Positions 38,481-46,729 of a stretch of DNA of 51,232 nt are shown piece after piece. Each line of letters opens with the position of its first letter. The stretch's first letter is position 1. The position numbers were made by a program, and so were the translations under genes. Source of the stretch: Oscillospiraceae bacterium (lineage in GTDB: Bacteria > Bacillota > Clostridia > Oscillospirales > Oscillospiraceae); the NCBI GenBank assembly GCA_017550645.1, contig JAFZOI010000001.1:1-51232 (forward strand). The letters are read 5' to 3'. The notes under the pieces are model-generated. The model had not been told where the DNA came from, did no database searches, and saw only the letters and a list, made by a program, of their open reading frames with translations.

Positions 38481-39310
38481 GGCGCATCGCCCCTCTCCGC
38501 GAGCATGCCGAGCACGGCGCGGCCTATCGCGGCCCCGGCGGCCTCCGGCGCGGCCTCGCCCGGCAGGCTCAGGGCGTGTATGGCGCGCTTTCCGAGCTTC
38601 GCCGCGGCCTCGAAGTCCGTCCCGCCCGGGCGCGAGGCTAGGTCTATGAGCGGCGTCCCGTCCGGCAGGGAAGCGAGGACGGGCTCTGTGAAGACGGGGG
38701 CAGGGACGGTATTGAAGACTATATCGCTCTCCCGCGCGAGGGCGGGGAGCTCAGTCAGCTCCGCCGCGCGGCAGCCGAAGGCCTCCGCCCAAGCCCTGTC
38801 GGCGGGGCTGCGCGCCGCCGCCGTCACCTCCGCGCCGAGAGCGCGCAGGCGCAGCGCGAGCAGCCGCCCTATGCGCCCGAAGCCCGCTATCAGCGCGCGG
38901 GAGCGGCAGAGCGTCCCCGCCGTCTCGCGCATGGCGAGCGCAAGAGCGCCCTCCGCCGTCGCCGCCGCGTTGAGGACGGCGAGCTCCTCGCGCTCATAGT
39001 AGTCCAAAAGCTCGACGCCCGCCTCGCGGGCGAGGGCGCGGGAGGCGGCGTCGACGCGGCCCGCGAATACCGCGCGGGCCCCGCCGAGCGAGGCGAAAAG
39101 CCTACCCAGCGGGACGGGGGCCTCCGCCTCCGGCGCGTTGAGAAAGCCCTCCCGCGAAGTCAGCGGCAGGGGAAGAATGACGAAGTCGGCCTCCGTCCCC
39201 GGCGGGGGAGCCCCCGGAAAGCGCGCCGCGCTCCGGCCTCCGGCGCGGAGCAGGGCGGCGAGCCGCGCCATGCGTCCGTCTCCGCCGACGACCGCAAATC
39301 CATATCGCAT
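38477..39310 (-). CDS. dpaA: Dipicolinate synthase subunit A
   Basis: A 277-residue NAD(P)-binding subunit (SpoVFA family) of dipicolinate synthase. The N-terminal fold begins YGFAVVGGDGRMARLA, and the nucleotide-binding domain is ALIAGFGRIGRLLALRLRALGAEV. The start ATG 39310 follows AAGGGAGTGA; the longer frame upstream runs through the promoter and is rejected. A sigma-K-like promoter lies just upstream. The gene shows that the organism can form endospores, or descends from one that could. Confidence 0.94.
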   Translation of the reverse strand: MRYGFAVVGGDGRMARLAALLRAGGRSAARFPGAPPPGTEADFVILPLPLTSREGFLNAPEAEAPVPLGRLFASLGGARAVFAGRVDAASRALAREAGVELLDYYEREELAVLNAAATAEGALALAMRETAGTLCRSRALIAGFGRIGRLLALRLRALGAEVTAAARSPADRAWAEAFGCRAAELTELPALARESDIVFNTVPAPVFTEPVLASLPDGTPLIDLASRPGGTDFEAAAKLGKRAIHALSLPGEAAPEAAGAAIGRAVLGMLAERGDAP

Positions 39311-39344
39311 AAGTTCACTCCCTTGGATAGTCTCATTTCGGCTC

Positions 39345-39370
39345 ATCCTATGCTCGACGCGGCGCGGCGT
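39345..39370 (-). promoter_or_regulatory. Sigma-K-like promoter for dpaAB
   Basis: On the minus strand AC (39370-39369), 16-bp spacer, CATAGGAT (39352-39345), matching the sigma-K form AC-N16/17-CATAnnnT. The spoVF operon of Bacillus subtilis is also sigma-K dependent. Confidence 0.6.
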
Positions 39371-39383
39371 GACGAGAAAATGA

Positions 39384-39412
39384 TTGAAAAAAGACGCGCG
39401 CTTTGGTAAAAT
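39384..39412 (+). promoter_or_regulatory. Sigma-70 promoter for flavoprotein 2
   Basis: TTGAAA (39384-39389), 17-bp spacer, TAAAAT (39407-39412), about 40 bases before the start codon. It runs away from the dpaAB promoter. Confidence 0.68.
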
Positions 39413-39452
39413 CAGTCTATTAAAACAAATCTGACCGGAAGAGGTACGTATC

Positions 39453-41102
39453 ATGGACAACAAGCCCGAAGTCAAGGAAGAGGATCCCCTGGAGGCCTCG
39501 AAGCACAGAATAATAGGCATGCCCCCGACGATACCCAACTACCATGAGATAGCCGCGGCCGAGAGGGCCAAAAAGCGCGGCTGGAGCTGGGAGACGCCGC
39601 CCGCGCCCATAGACGAGAGCCTCATCGAGGAGACGATAGAGACCGAGGTCGCCGTAGTCGGCGGCGGCATCGCCGGTCTCGCCGCCGGAGCCCGCTGCAG
39701 CGAGCTCGGCCTGAAGACGACGGTCGTCGAGAAATATAAGGGCATCGTCGCGCGCGGGGCGCACTTTGCCTGCCTCGACTCCTCCGTCATGCGCGCCAAC
39801 GGCGTGCACATCGACAAGGCGCAGTTCGCGCGCGACTGGATGCACATATGCGGCAGCCGCGTCAACGAGGACCTGCTCTGGCTCTATATCAACAAGAGCG
39901 AGGCGGCCTTCGAGTGGCTGCTCGGCATAGGCGGCGACGACGTCAAGGGCAACCTCTTCGGCGGCGCCTACAAGGGCCCCGACTTCAAGGAGTATTTCGG
40001 CACGCACATCATCTCCCGCAAGCCGGGCAGCACGAAGTACCGCTATACCGGCGGCTCGATGCTCATGTGCGAGATGCTGCAGAACTTCTGCCTGGATAAC
40101 GGCGGCGAGATCATCCGCAATACCCGCGTGGTGCAGCTAGACAAGGAGGGCGACCGCGTGACCGGCTTCGTCGCCAAGGACGAGGAAGGGAAGTACCGCC
40201 GCTTCAAGGCCAAATACGCCGTCATCCTCGCCACCGGCGACATCGGCGGCGATCCCGAGATGCTCGCGGCGTTCTGCCCGCTGGGCCTCAAGTGCAACAA
40301 GAACGGCTATTTCCCCGCAGGCCTCAACACCGGCGACGGCCACAAGATGGCCTACTGGGCCGGCGCGCAGTTCGAGCCCGGCTCCTGGGCGCTCTCGCTG
40401 CACCTCATCGCGTACTCGATGTTCGTCTTCTACTTCCTGCACGTCAACCGTCAGGGCAAGCGCTACATGAACGAGGACACGTGGGCGCAGGCCAAGAGCA
40501 TCCGCACCCTCATGCAGCCCGACGGCGACTTCGCGTGGAGCGTCTTCGACGACAAGTGGTTCAAGGAAGTCGGCGAGCGCGTCGACATCTCCGGCGGGCA
40601 GTTCTGCGAGCCGCTCGTCACCATCTACGGCGACAAGTGGACCGACGACAACGGCGTCAGAGACTACATCGACCGCTATATCCAGAACGGCACCTGCGTC
40701 ACGGCCGACACCATCGAGGAGCTCGCCGAGAAGATGGGCGTCCCCGCGGAAAACCTCGTCAAGACCGTCGCGAGGTATAACGAGATGTACGAGCAGGGCA
40801 GGGACGACGACTACGGCAAGCGCCCGGAGATGCTCACGAGCATCGTAAAGCCGCCCTTTTACGCGCTCAAGTTCGGCCCCGCGCTCCTCAACGTCCACGG
40901 CGGCGTAATCATCGACACGGACATGCACGTGCTCGACAACGACAACAAGATCATCCCCGGCCTCTTCGCCGTCGGCAACGTCGCGGGCGGGCTCTACGGA
41001 GTCGACTACCCGCTGCTGCTCAACGGCAACAGCCACGGCCGCGCCGTCACGTGGGCGCGTCAGGCGGCGGACGCCATACTGCGGGAGAAAAACGGGAAAT
41101 AA
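39453..41102 (+). CDS. FAD-dependent oxidoreductase, fumarate-reductase flavoprotein family (flavoprotein 2)
   Basis: A 549-residue soluble flavoprotein. The FAD site VAVVGGGIAGLAAGA is at about residue 66, with AVILATGDIGGDPEML and a C-terminal GLFAVGNVAGG and NGNSHGRAVTWA. The first 60 residues are a charged extension lacking a Tat or Sec signal. Related proteins include fumarate and urocanate reductases and many substrate-specific reductases of gut anaerobes; the substrate is unknown. It is a paralogue of 15879-17390. It has its own promoter and terminator. Start ATG 39453 with AAGAGGT upstream. Confidence 0.9.
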   Translation: MDNKPEVKEEDPLEASKHRIIGMPPTIPNYHEIAAAERAKKRGWSWETPPAPIDESLIEETIETEVAVVGGGIAGLAAGARCSELGLKTTVVEKYKGIVARGAHFACLDSSVMRANGVHIDKAQFARDWMHICGSRVNEDLLWLYINKSEAAFEWLLGIGGDDVKGNLFGGAYKGPDFKEYFGTHIISRKPGSTKYRYTGGSMLMCEMLQNFCLDNGGEIIRNTRVVQLDKEGDRVTGFVAKDEEGKYRRFKAKYAVILATGDIGGDPEMLAAFCPLGLKCNKNGYFPAGLNTGDGHKMAYWAGAQFEPGSWALSLHLIAYSMFVFYFLHVNRQGKRYMNEDTWAQAKSIRTLMQPDGDFAWSVFDDKWFKEVGERVDISGGQFCEPLVTIYGDKWTDDNGVRDYIDRYIQNGTCVTADTIEELAEKMGVPAENLVKTVARYNEMYEQGRDDDYGKRPEMLTSIVKPPFYALKFGPALLNVHGGVIIDTDMHVLDNDNKIIPGLFAVGNVAGGLYGVDYPLLLNGNSHGRAVTWARQAADAILREKNGK

Positions 41103-41118
41103 AAGCGCAGGATACGAA

Positions 41119-41150
41119 AAGACCGAAGCCAACCGGCTTCGGTCTTTTTT
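41119..41150 (+). terminator. Terminator of flavoprotein 2
   Basis: Stem aagaccgaagcc / ggcttcggtctt, loop aacc, then tttttt. The stretch after it (41151-41286) holds a REP-like ggaggggcaagcccctcc hairpin (41235-41252) and a gene-end arm running into the MATE gene's 3' end. Confidence 0.93.
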
Positions 41151-41286
41151 GCTCATAAACGGGGGAACGGGGGACAAAGGAAGCTCCCTGCGCGCCTCAC
41201 GCGGGTGCGGAGAAAACCGCCTCCGATACGACGGGAGGGGCAAGCCCCTCCCCTGCGGGCTCCCCGCAGGTGCGATGCGGCCCTTA

Positions 41287-42699
41287 TCAGTCAGCTTCAC
41301 TGACAGCCTCCCCGCGCAGGGAGCGGTAGGTCTGTATGATGAAAACGAGGGTTATGACGAAGGTCAGAAGGTCGGCAAGCGGCATGGAATAAATGACCCC
41401 GTCGAGCCCGAAGAATAAAGGCAGCAGCAGCGCGAGGCCGACGCCGAAGACTATCTCCCTTATCATCGAGAGCGCCGTCGAGGCGGCGGGGCGGCCCATC
41501 GCCTGCAGGAAGATGAACGTCCCCTTGTTGATGCAGGCGAGGACGAGCATGCTCAGATAGACGCGGAAGGCGCGTACGGCGAACTGCATATAATACGCGC
41601 TCTCGTGCGACGCCCCGAAGACGGAGGCGAGAGAGCGCGGGAAGAGCTCGACCGCGAGCAGCGCGGCGGCTCCGACGACGGCCTCGGCGATGAGCAGGCG
41701 CGTGAAAAAGCCGCGCACGCGGGCCTTCAGCCCCGCGCCCATGTTGTACCCGACGATGGGGATGCAGCCCGCCGAGAGGCCGACCACGACGGAGATGACG
41801 ATCTGGAAGAATTTCATGACGATGCCGACGACGGCCATCGGTATCTGGGAGTATTCGCGCAGGCCGTAGACCGGGTCGAGCGCGCCGTATTTGCGGAGCA
41901 TGTTGTTTATCGCGGCCATGGCGGCGACGAGCGAGACCTGCGAGAGCAGGCTCGTTATGCCGAGCGCGAGAGTCTTCCCGCAGACGGCGCGGCTCAGGCG
42001 CAAATCGGAGACGGCGGGCCTCGCGAGCTTCATGTGCAGCAGATACCACAGCCCGGAGACGGCCGTCACGAGCTGGCCGGCGGCTGTCGCGATCGCGGCG
42101 CCCGCCATGCCCCATCTGAAGGCGAATATGAATATCGGGTCGAGGATGATGTTGACGAGCGCGCCAGCGAGGATGGAGACCATCGCGAAGCGGGGGCTCC
42201 CGTCGGCGCGGATTATCGGGTTGACGGCCTGCCCGAAGACGTAAAACGGGACGCCTATCGAGATATAGAGGAAGTATTCGCGCGAGAGACGGAAGGTCTC
42301 CTCGTTGACCGTCCCGCCGAATATGGTCACGATCGGGGTGCGGAATATGAGATACAGCGCGCAGAGCGCGAGCCCCGCCGCAGCCGACATGACGACGGAG
42401 TTGCCGACGCTCTTTTTCGCCTCGGCGGCGTCGCCGCGCCCGAGACTGATGCTCACGAAGGCGCAGCAGCCGTCGCCTATCATGACGGCCACGGCGAGCG
42501 CGATGACCGTCAGCGGGAAGACGACCGTATTTGCGGCGTTGCCGTTGGAGCCGAGGTAGGCCGCGTTGGCGATGTATATCTGGTCGACGATGTTGTAAAG
42601 CGCGCCGACGAGCAGCGAAACGATGCAGGGGACGGTGTACCTGCGCATCAGCAGGCCGACGGGGGCCTCGCCGAGGAAGCGTCCGGGATCTTCGGGCAA
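41287..42699 (-). CDS. MATE family multidrug/metabolite exporter
   Basis: A 470-residue integral membrane protein with about twelve transmembrane helices in two similar halves, typical of MATE transporters that export cationic compounds or drugs in exchange for Na+ or H+. Recognisable parts are NIVDQIYIANAAYLGSNGNA near the start and GLSAGCIPIVGYNMGAG in the second half. The best start is the TTG at 42699, because AAAGGATGAT lies about 8 bases upstream and no in-frame ATG is near; the ATG in the ribosome region is in another frame. The last codons lie in repeat-like sequence. A strong promoter and a foldable leader precede it. Confidence 0.92.
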   Translation of the reverse strand: MPEDPGRFLGEAPVGLLMRRYTVPCIVSLLVGALYNIVDQIYIANAAYLGSNGNAANTVVFPLTVIALAVAVMIGDGCCAFVSISLGRGDAAEAKKSVGNSVVMSAAAGLALCALYLIFRTPIVTIFGGTVNEETFRLSREYFLYISIGVPFYVFGQAVNPIIRADGSPRFAMVSILAGALVNIILDPIFIFAFRWGMAGAAIATAAGQLVTAVSGLWYLLHMKLARPAVSDLRLSRAVCGKTLALGITSLLSQVSLVAAMAAINNMLRKYGALDPVYGLREYSQIPMAVVGIVMKFFQIVISVVVGLSAGCIPIVGYNMGAGLKARVRGFFTRLLIAEAVVGAAALLAVELFPRSLASVFGASHESAYYMQFAVRAFRVYLSMLVLACINKGTFIFLQAMGRPAASTALSMIREIVFGVGLALLLPLFFGLDGVIYSMPLADLLTFVITLVFIIQTYRSLRGEAVSEAD

Positions 42700-42723
42700 G
42701 GGGGATCATCCTTTCAAAAAAGA

Positions 42724-42776
42724 ATACAGCGGAAGGACTACAACCGGATTTACGCAGTTGACGCCACACGCTGTAT
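42724..42776 (-). promoter_or_regulatory. Foldable 5' leader of the MATE mRNA
   Basis: The predicted transcript begins with an eight-base strand (42776-42769) perfectly complementary to 42731-42724, enclosing 37 bases that contain a smaller caac/gttg pair. It could be a riboswitch or simply a stabilising stem; it matches no riboswitch I can name. Confidence 0.4.
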
Positions 42777-42782
42777 GCCTTT

Positions 42783-42810
42783 ATTATATGCTTTTTTGCG
42801 GATTTGTCAA
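42783..42810 (-). promoter_or_regulatory. Sigma-70 promoter for the MATE gene
   Basis: Minus strand TTGACA (42810-42805), 16-bp spacer, TATAAT (42788-42783). It begins 10 bases after the stop of the preceding csaB fusion gene. Confidence 0.75.
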
Positions 42811-42820
42811 GCCGCCGGGC

Positions 42821-44995
42821 CTACCGGAGATACCTTCCGAGCACCTCGCGGTTGACCTGCTCCTTGCCGCGCAGGGAGGCGACAGCCGTCTCCTGCTCGG
42901 AGCTGGAGCCGCGCGCAGCGGCGCGCTCGATGAGCTCGCAGAGGCGGCCGGCCGCGTCGAGGCCGCAGAAGAGGTCCTGCCCGATGTATTTGAGAAAGCC
43001 GCTGACCTTCGGGTCGTAGACGACGCCGACGAGCGGCACGCCGTGCCCCGCGGCGAAGATGAGCCCGTGCAGGCGCATCGAGACGACTATCGTCATGCGG
43101 GACATGAGGCCCGCCGTCTCGCGCCCGTTGAGCTGGCCCGTCAGTATCGTGTGCGGGCACTTTATCCGCGCCGCGACCGCGCGGGCGGGGGCGACGTCCT
43201 CGAGATGGTTGATGGGGACGAAGACGGGCCGCAGGCCGAGCTTTTCCCACGCGAATTCGGCCGCGTTTGCGAAGTCTTCCGCGTGCTCCTCGAAGCCGGG
43301 CCAGCTGCGCAGCACGAAGCAGATATAGCGCCCGCGCGTCTCGAGGCCCGAGGCGAGCATGATGCTGTCGACGCGGTCGTCGGAGGCCGAGCCGAGGAAG
43401 AGCGACGGGTCCGCCGCGAGAAGTATCTCCGGCTTCGTGACGCCGAGCTCGGCGAGCTCGGCGGCGGAGCCGTCCTCGCGCAGGGTGATGACGTCGACGT
43501 TTCTGTTGATGACGCGGGCCGCGAGGCGCCTGTCCGCCTCGCCCGTGACGGGGCCTATGCCGCAGCCGTACATGACGACCTTCGCCCCGCTGGCGTGAGC
43601 GGCCCAGAGCGTATAGAGATAAAACCAGAGCGAGCGGCGGGAGGTGATGTTCTGGATGAGGCTGCCGCCGCCGTTTATATAGAGGCTGCACTTACGCGCG
43701 ACGCGCGCGAAGGCGAGGACTCTGAACGTGTGTATCGCGCGCACGCGCCGCTCCGTCGCCGTCTGGCGCGGCTCGACGGAGAGGACCGTTATCGGCACGT
43801 CGGGATCGGCCTCGCGTATCTCCGAGATGATGGCCTCGAGGATGGCCTCGTCGCCGGAGTTGCCGCGCCCGTAAGCCCCGCAGACGGCGACGCCGCGGCG
43901 CTTCTCGCTCCGCTTGGAGTGGCGGCGGAGGACGGTCTCGTATATGCCGGTCATCGTCTCGCGCGTGGCTTCGAGGGAGAAAAGGCGCGCCGTCTTTTCG
44001 AGCAGCTTCTGGCCCATGTCGCGGCGAAGCTCCGCGTCCCCCGCCAGACGCACGAGCGCGGCGGCGAGGGCCTTCGAGTCGCCCGGCTCGACGAGTATGC
44101 CGGAGACGCCGGAATCTATGAGCTTCGGCACGCCGCCGACGCGGGTCGCGACCGTCGCGAGGCCCCAGCGCGCGCCCTCGGTCAGAGCGTAGGGGAAGGT
44201 CTCGGAGATGGAGGTCAGGGTGTTGACGTCGAGCGTCGAATAAAAGCCGTCGACGTCCTCGACCCAGCCGAGAAATTCTATCTTGTCGCCCTCGCCGAGC
44301 TGCTCGGCGAGACGGCGCAGGCGCGCTTCCTCAGGGCCGTCGCCCGCTATGCGAAGGCGAAGCTCGGGGCGCTCCTTCGCGGCCTCGGAAAAGCCGCGCA
44401 CGAGCGTCTCCACGTCCTTGACGGGATTGAGGCGCGCCGCTATGCCGACGTTGACGGTCTCCTCGCTGCCGCTGCGGCGCGGCAGGTCGGGCACGCGCAT
44501 GTCGACGCCGTTATAGACCGTGAATATGCGGTCGGGCGCGAAGCCGCGCTTGATGAGCAGCTCCGCCATCGGGTCTGAGACGGCGACGAGATAGTCCATG
44601 CCGCGCAGGGCGAAGGCGTTCAGCACCCCGTAGGTCAGCGCGGCGAGCGGCCTTCCCATGTAGTCGAGGCGCCAGTCGGAGTGGACGGTGCTGATGCGGG
44701 GGATATTCTTGACTTTCAGCAGGGAGGAGAGGAAATTGCCGCGCGAGCCGTGGCTGTGGATGATGTCGAACTTTTCCTCGGCGACGTAGGCGCGCAGCCG
44801 CTTGACCACGGAGGGGACAGAGCCGCGCATGATGATGGGGTCGAGCCCCATGGCGCGGGCGTCCTCCGTGAATTCCGCCTCCGTGAAGCAGACCAGCCGG
44901 ACCTCCACCGTGCGGCTGAGCTCGCGCAGGAGCGTGAGGACGTGCGTCTTCGCTCCGCCGACGTCGCCGCCGCTTATGAGTGTCAATACTTTCAT
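42821..44995 (-). CDS. csaB: GT4 glycosyltransferase fused to CsaB polysaccharide pyruvyl transferase
   Basis: A 724-residue two-domain protein. Residues 1 to about 365 are a GT4-type glycosyltransferase (LISGGDVGGAKTHVLTLLREL, HSHGSRGNFL, VYNGVDMR, ETFPYALTEGARWGLA with the nucleotide-sugar Glu). From about 372 is a CsaB-type pyruvyl transferase (AVCGAYGRGNSGDEAILEAI, LYINGGGSLIQN, SMRLHGLIFAAGHGVP). CsaB adds pyruvate ketals to cell-wall polysaccharides that anchor S-layer proteins. The fusion suggests one enzyme that both extends and pyruvylates a wall glycan. It has no signal peptide, so it acts at the inner face. ATG 44995 is chosen with AAGGACA upstream; a TTG at 45013 lacks a site. Confidence 0.9.
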   Translation of the reverse strand: MKVLTLISGGDVGGAKTHVLTLLRELSRTVEVRLVCFTEAEFTEDARAMGLDPIIMRGSVPSVVKRLRAYVAEEKFDIIHSHGSRGNFLSSLLKVKNIPRISTVHSDWRLDYMGRPLAALTYGVLNAFALRGMDYLVAVSDPMAELLIKRGFAPDRIFTVYNGVDMRVPDLPRRSGSEETVNVGIAARLNPVKDVETLVRGFSEAAKERPELRLRIAGDGPEEARLRRLAEQLGEGDKIEFLGWVEDVDGFYSTLDVNTLTSISETFPYALTEGARWGLATVATRVGGVPKLIDSGVSGILVEPGDSKALAAALVRLAGDAELRRDMGQKLLEKTARLFSLEATRETMTGIYETVLRRHSKRSEKRRGVAVCGAYGRGNSGDEAILEAIISEIREADPDVPITVLSVEPRQTATERRVRAIHTFRVLAFARVARKCSLYINGGGSLIQNITSRRSLWFYLYTLWAAHASGAKVVMYGCGIGPVTGEADRRLAARVINRNVDVITLREDGSAAELAELGVTKPEILLAADPSLFLGSASDDRVDSIMLASGLETRGRYICFVLRSWPGFEEHAEDFANAAEFAWEKLGLRPVFVPINHLEDVAPARAVAARIKCPHTILTGQLNGRETAGLMSRMTIVVSMRLHGLIFAAGHGVPLVGVVYDPKVSGFLKYIGQDLFCGLDAAGRLCELIERAAARGSSSEQETAVASLRGKEQVNREVLGRYLR

Positions 44996-45002
44996 ATTGT
45001 CC

Positions 45003-45031
45003 TTGCCTCTCAACGCCAGATTGGATATAAT
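45003..45031 (+). promoter_or_regulatory. Sigma-70 promoter for the pyrK-pyrD operon
   Basis: TTGCCT (45003-45008), 17-bp spacer, TATAAT (45026-45031). The leader contains an atctcc...ggagat hairpin (about 45064-45090); no PyrR-binding loop was recognised. It faces the csaB promoter. Confidence 0.62.
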
Positions 45032-45051
45032 ATATAAAATATTCCAAGTGG

Positions 45052-45080
45052 ATTATACGACATATCTCCCCGCCGGTCAA
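45052..45080 (-). promoter_or_regulatory. Sigma-70 promoter for the csaB fusion gene
   Basis: Minus strand TTGACC (45080-45075), 17-bp spacer, TATAAT (45057-45052). Its start site lies within a few bases of the opposing pyrK start site. Confidence 0.65.
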
Positions 45081-45105
45081 CGGCGGAGATCGGGGGTCCC
45101 GAAGG

Positions 45106-45828
45106 ATGGCTGACGCCACGGTCGTCCGGAGCTTCGCGCTCACGGACAAGATCCATTCTCTAACGCTCGAGCTCCCGGGCGAGGCTTCGCCCGGGCAGTT
45201 TCTGCACGTCGCCTGCGGGGACGGGCTGCTCCTGCGCCGCCCCATAAGCATCTGCGACGCCGGGGACGGGGCGATGCGCATCGTCTTCGAGGTCAAGGGC
45301 GAGGGCACGAGGCGCCTCGCCGCCGCGAAGGAGGGCGACGTGCTCGACGTGCTCGGCCCGCTGGGGCACGGCTTCGAGGCCCCGGAAAAGGGCCGCGTCC
45401 TGCTCGTCGGCGGCGGGCTCGGAGCCGCGCCGATGCTGCTGGCGGCTAAAAAATTTGACTGCGACGCCGCGCTCGGCTTTCCGACGGCGGAAAGGGTCAT
45501 GCTGCTCGACGAATTCGCTCCGCGCGTCGGCAGGCTCGACGTCGCCACCGACGACGGAACTTACGGGAAAAAGGGCTTCGTCACCGGGCTCGTCGAGGGC
45601 AGGCTCGGAGACTACGCGGCGATCATGGCCTGCGGGCCGGAGCCCATGCTCCGCGCGCTCGCGAAGGTCTGCGCCGGGGCGCCGCTCCAGGTCTCGATGG
45701 AGCGCCGCATGGGCTGCGGCGTCGGCGCGTGCCTCGTCTGCGCCGTCAAGCTGACGGACGGGAGCGTCGTGCGCGCCTGCAAGGACGGGCCCGTATTCAG
45801 AGCCGAGGAGGTCGACTGGAATGGCTGA
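45106..45828 (+). CDS. pyrK: Dihydroorotate dehydrogenase electron-transfer subunit PyrK
   Basis: A 240-residue iron-sulfur flavoprotein that lets PyrD (class 1B) use NAD+ as electron acceptor in pyrimidine synthesis. The FAD site LRRPISICD, the NAD-binding VLLVGGGLGAAPM and the [2Fe-2S] cysteines (CGVGACLVC and a last Cys in RACKDGP) are all present. It overlaps pyrD by eight bases. The start at 45106 has only a weak ribosome site, but the N-terminus fits the family. Confidence 0.95.
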   Translation: MADATVVRSFALTDKIHSLTLELPGEASPGQFLHVACGDGLLLRRPISICDAGDGAMRIVFEVKGEGTRRLAAAKEGDVLDVLGPLGHGFEAPEKGRVLLVGGGLGAAPMLLAAKKFDCDAALGFPTAERVMLLDEFAPRVGRLDVATDDGTYGKKGFVTGLVEGRLGDYAAIMACGPEPMLRALAKVCAGAPLQVSMERRMGCGVGACLVCAVKLTDGSVVRACKDGPVFRAEEVDWNG

Positions 45829-46729
45829 TATGCGAGTGAGCTTCGCGGGAGTGGATTTCAAAAACCCAGTGACCGTCGCCTCCGGCACGTTCGCCTTCGG
45901 CCGCGAATACGCCGAATACTACGATCTTTCCCGCCTCGGCGGGATATGCGTCAAGGGCCTCACGCCGCTTCCGCGCGGCGGGAACCCCTCTCCGCGCATC
46001 GCCGAGACGCCCATGGGAATGCTCAACTCCGTCGGGCTGCAAAATCCCGGCGTCGACGCCTTCATCCGCGACGAGCTGCCCTTCCTGCGCGGTTTCGACA
46101 CGAAAATAATAGCCAATATTTCCGCGCCGACCCCGGAGGACTACGCCCTCATGGCGGCCAAGCTCTCCGACGCGGGCGTGGACATGATAGAGATAAACGT
46201 CTCCTGCCCGAACGTGCGCGCCGGCGGCATGGCCTTCGGCGTCACCTGCGAGGGCGCGGCCTCCGTCACGGCGGCGGTAAAAAAGGCCTCCTCCGTCCCC
46301 GTGATGACGAAGCTCTCGCCGAACGTCACGGACATAGCCGAGATAGCGCGCGCCTGCGAGGACGCGGGAGCGGACGCGCTCAGCCTCATCAATACGCTGC
46401 TCGGCATGAAGATAGACCCCGCCACGGGCGTCCCCATCCTCGCCAACAATACGGGCGGGCTCTCGGGACCCGCCGTGCTCCCGGTGGCGGTGCGCATGGT
46501 GTGGCAGGCCGCCTCGGCGGTGAAGATACCCGTAATGGGCATGGGCGGCGTTTCCCGCGCGGAGGACGCGGCCGAGATGATATGGGCGGGCGCCTCCCTC
46601 GTCAGCGTCGGGACGGCGACGCTCGCCGACCCCTACGCCCCGGTAAAGGTGCTCGAGGGGCTGGAGAAGTTCCTCGATGAGCACGGACTGACGCTCGAGG
46701 GCATGAAAGGCCGGGTGAAGCTGCATTGA
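45821..46729 (+). CDS. pyrD: Dihydroorotate dehydrogenase, class 1B catalytic subunit
   Basis: A 302-residue FMN enzyme that oxidises dihydroorotate to orotate, working with PyrK. The family motifs are PVTVASGTFAFGREY, GLQNPG, the catalytic cysteine in EINVSCPNVRAGG, and the FMN-phosphate region GMGGVSRAEDAAEMIWAGA. The length is normal. Translation is coupled to pyrK by an eight-base overlap, and the following phosphatase-GNAT gene overlaps its stop by four bases. Confidence 0.97.
   Translation: MADMRVSFAGVDFKNPVTVASGTFAFGREYAEYYDLSRLGGICVKGLTPLPRGGNPSPRIAETPMGMLNSVGLQNPGVDAFIRDELPFLRGFDTKIIANISAPTPEDYALMAAKLSDAGVDMIEINVSCPNVRAGGMAFGVTCEGAASVTAAVKKASSVPVMTKLSPNVTDIAEIARACEDAGADALSLINTLLGMKIDPATGVPILANNTGGLSGPAVLPVAVRMVWQAASAVKIPVMGMGGVSRAEDAAEMIWAGASLVSVGTATLADPYAPVKVLEGLEKFLDEHGLTLEGMKGRVKLH

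Noticed and set aside
45032..45105. PyrR attenuator before pyrK
   Set aside because: A short hairpin exists but the PyrR binding loop and a terminator T-run are missing.
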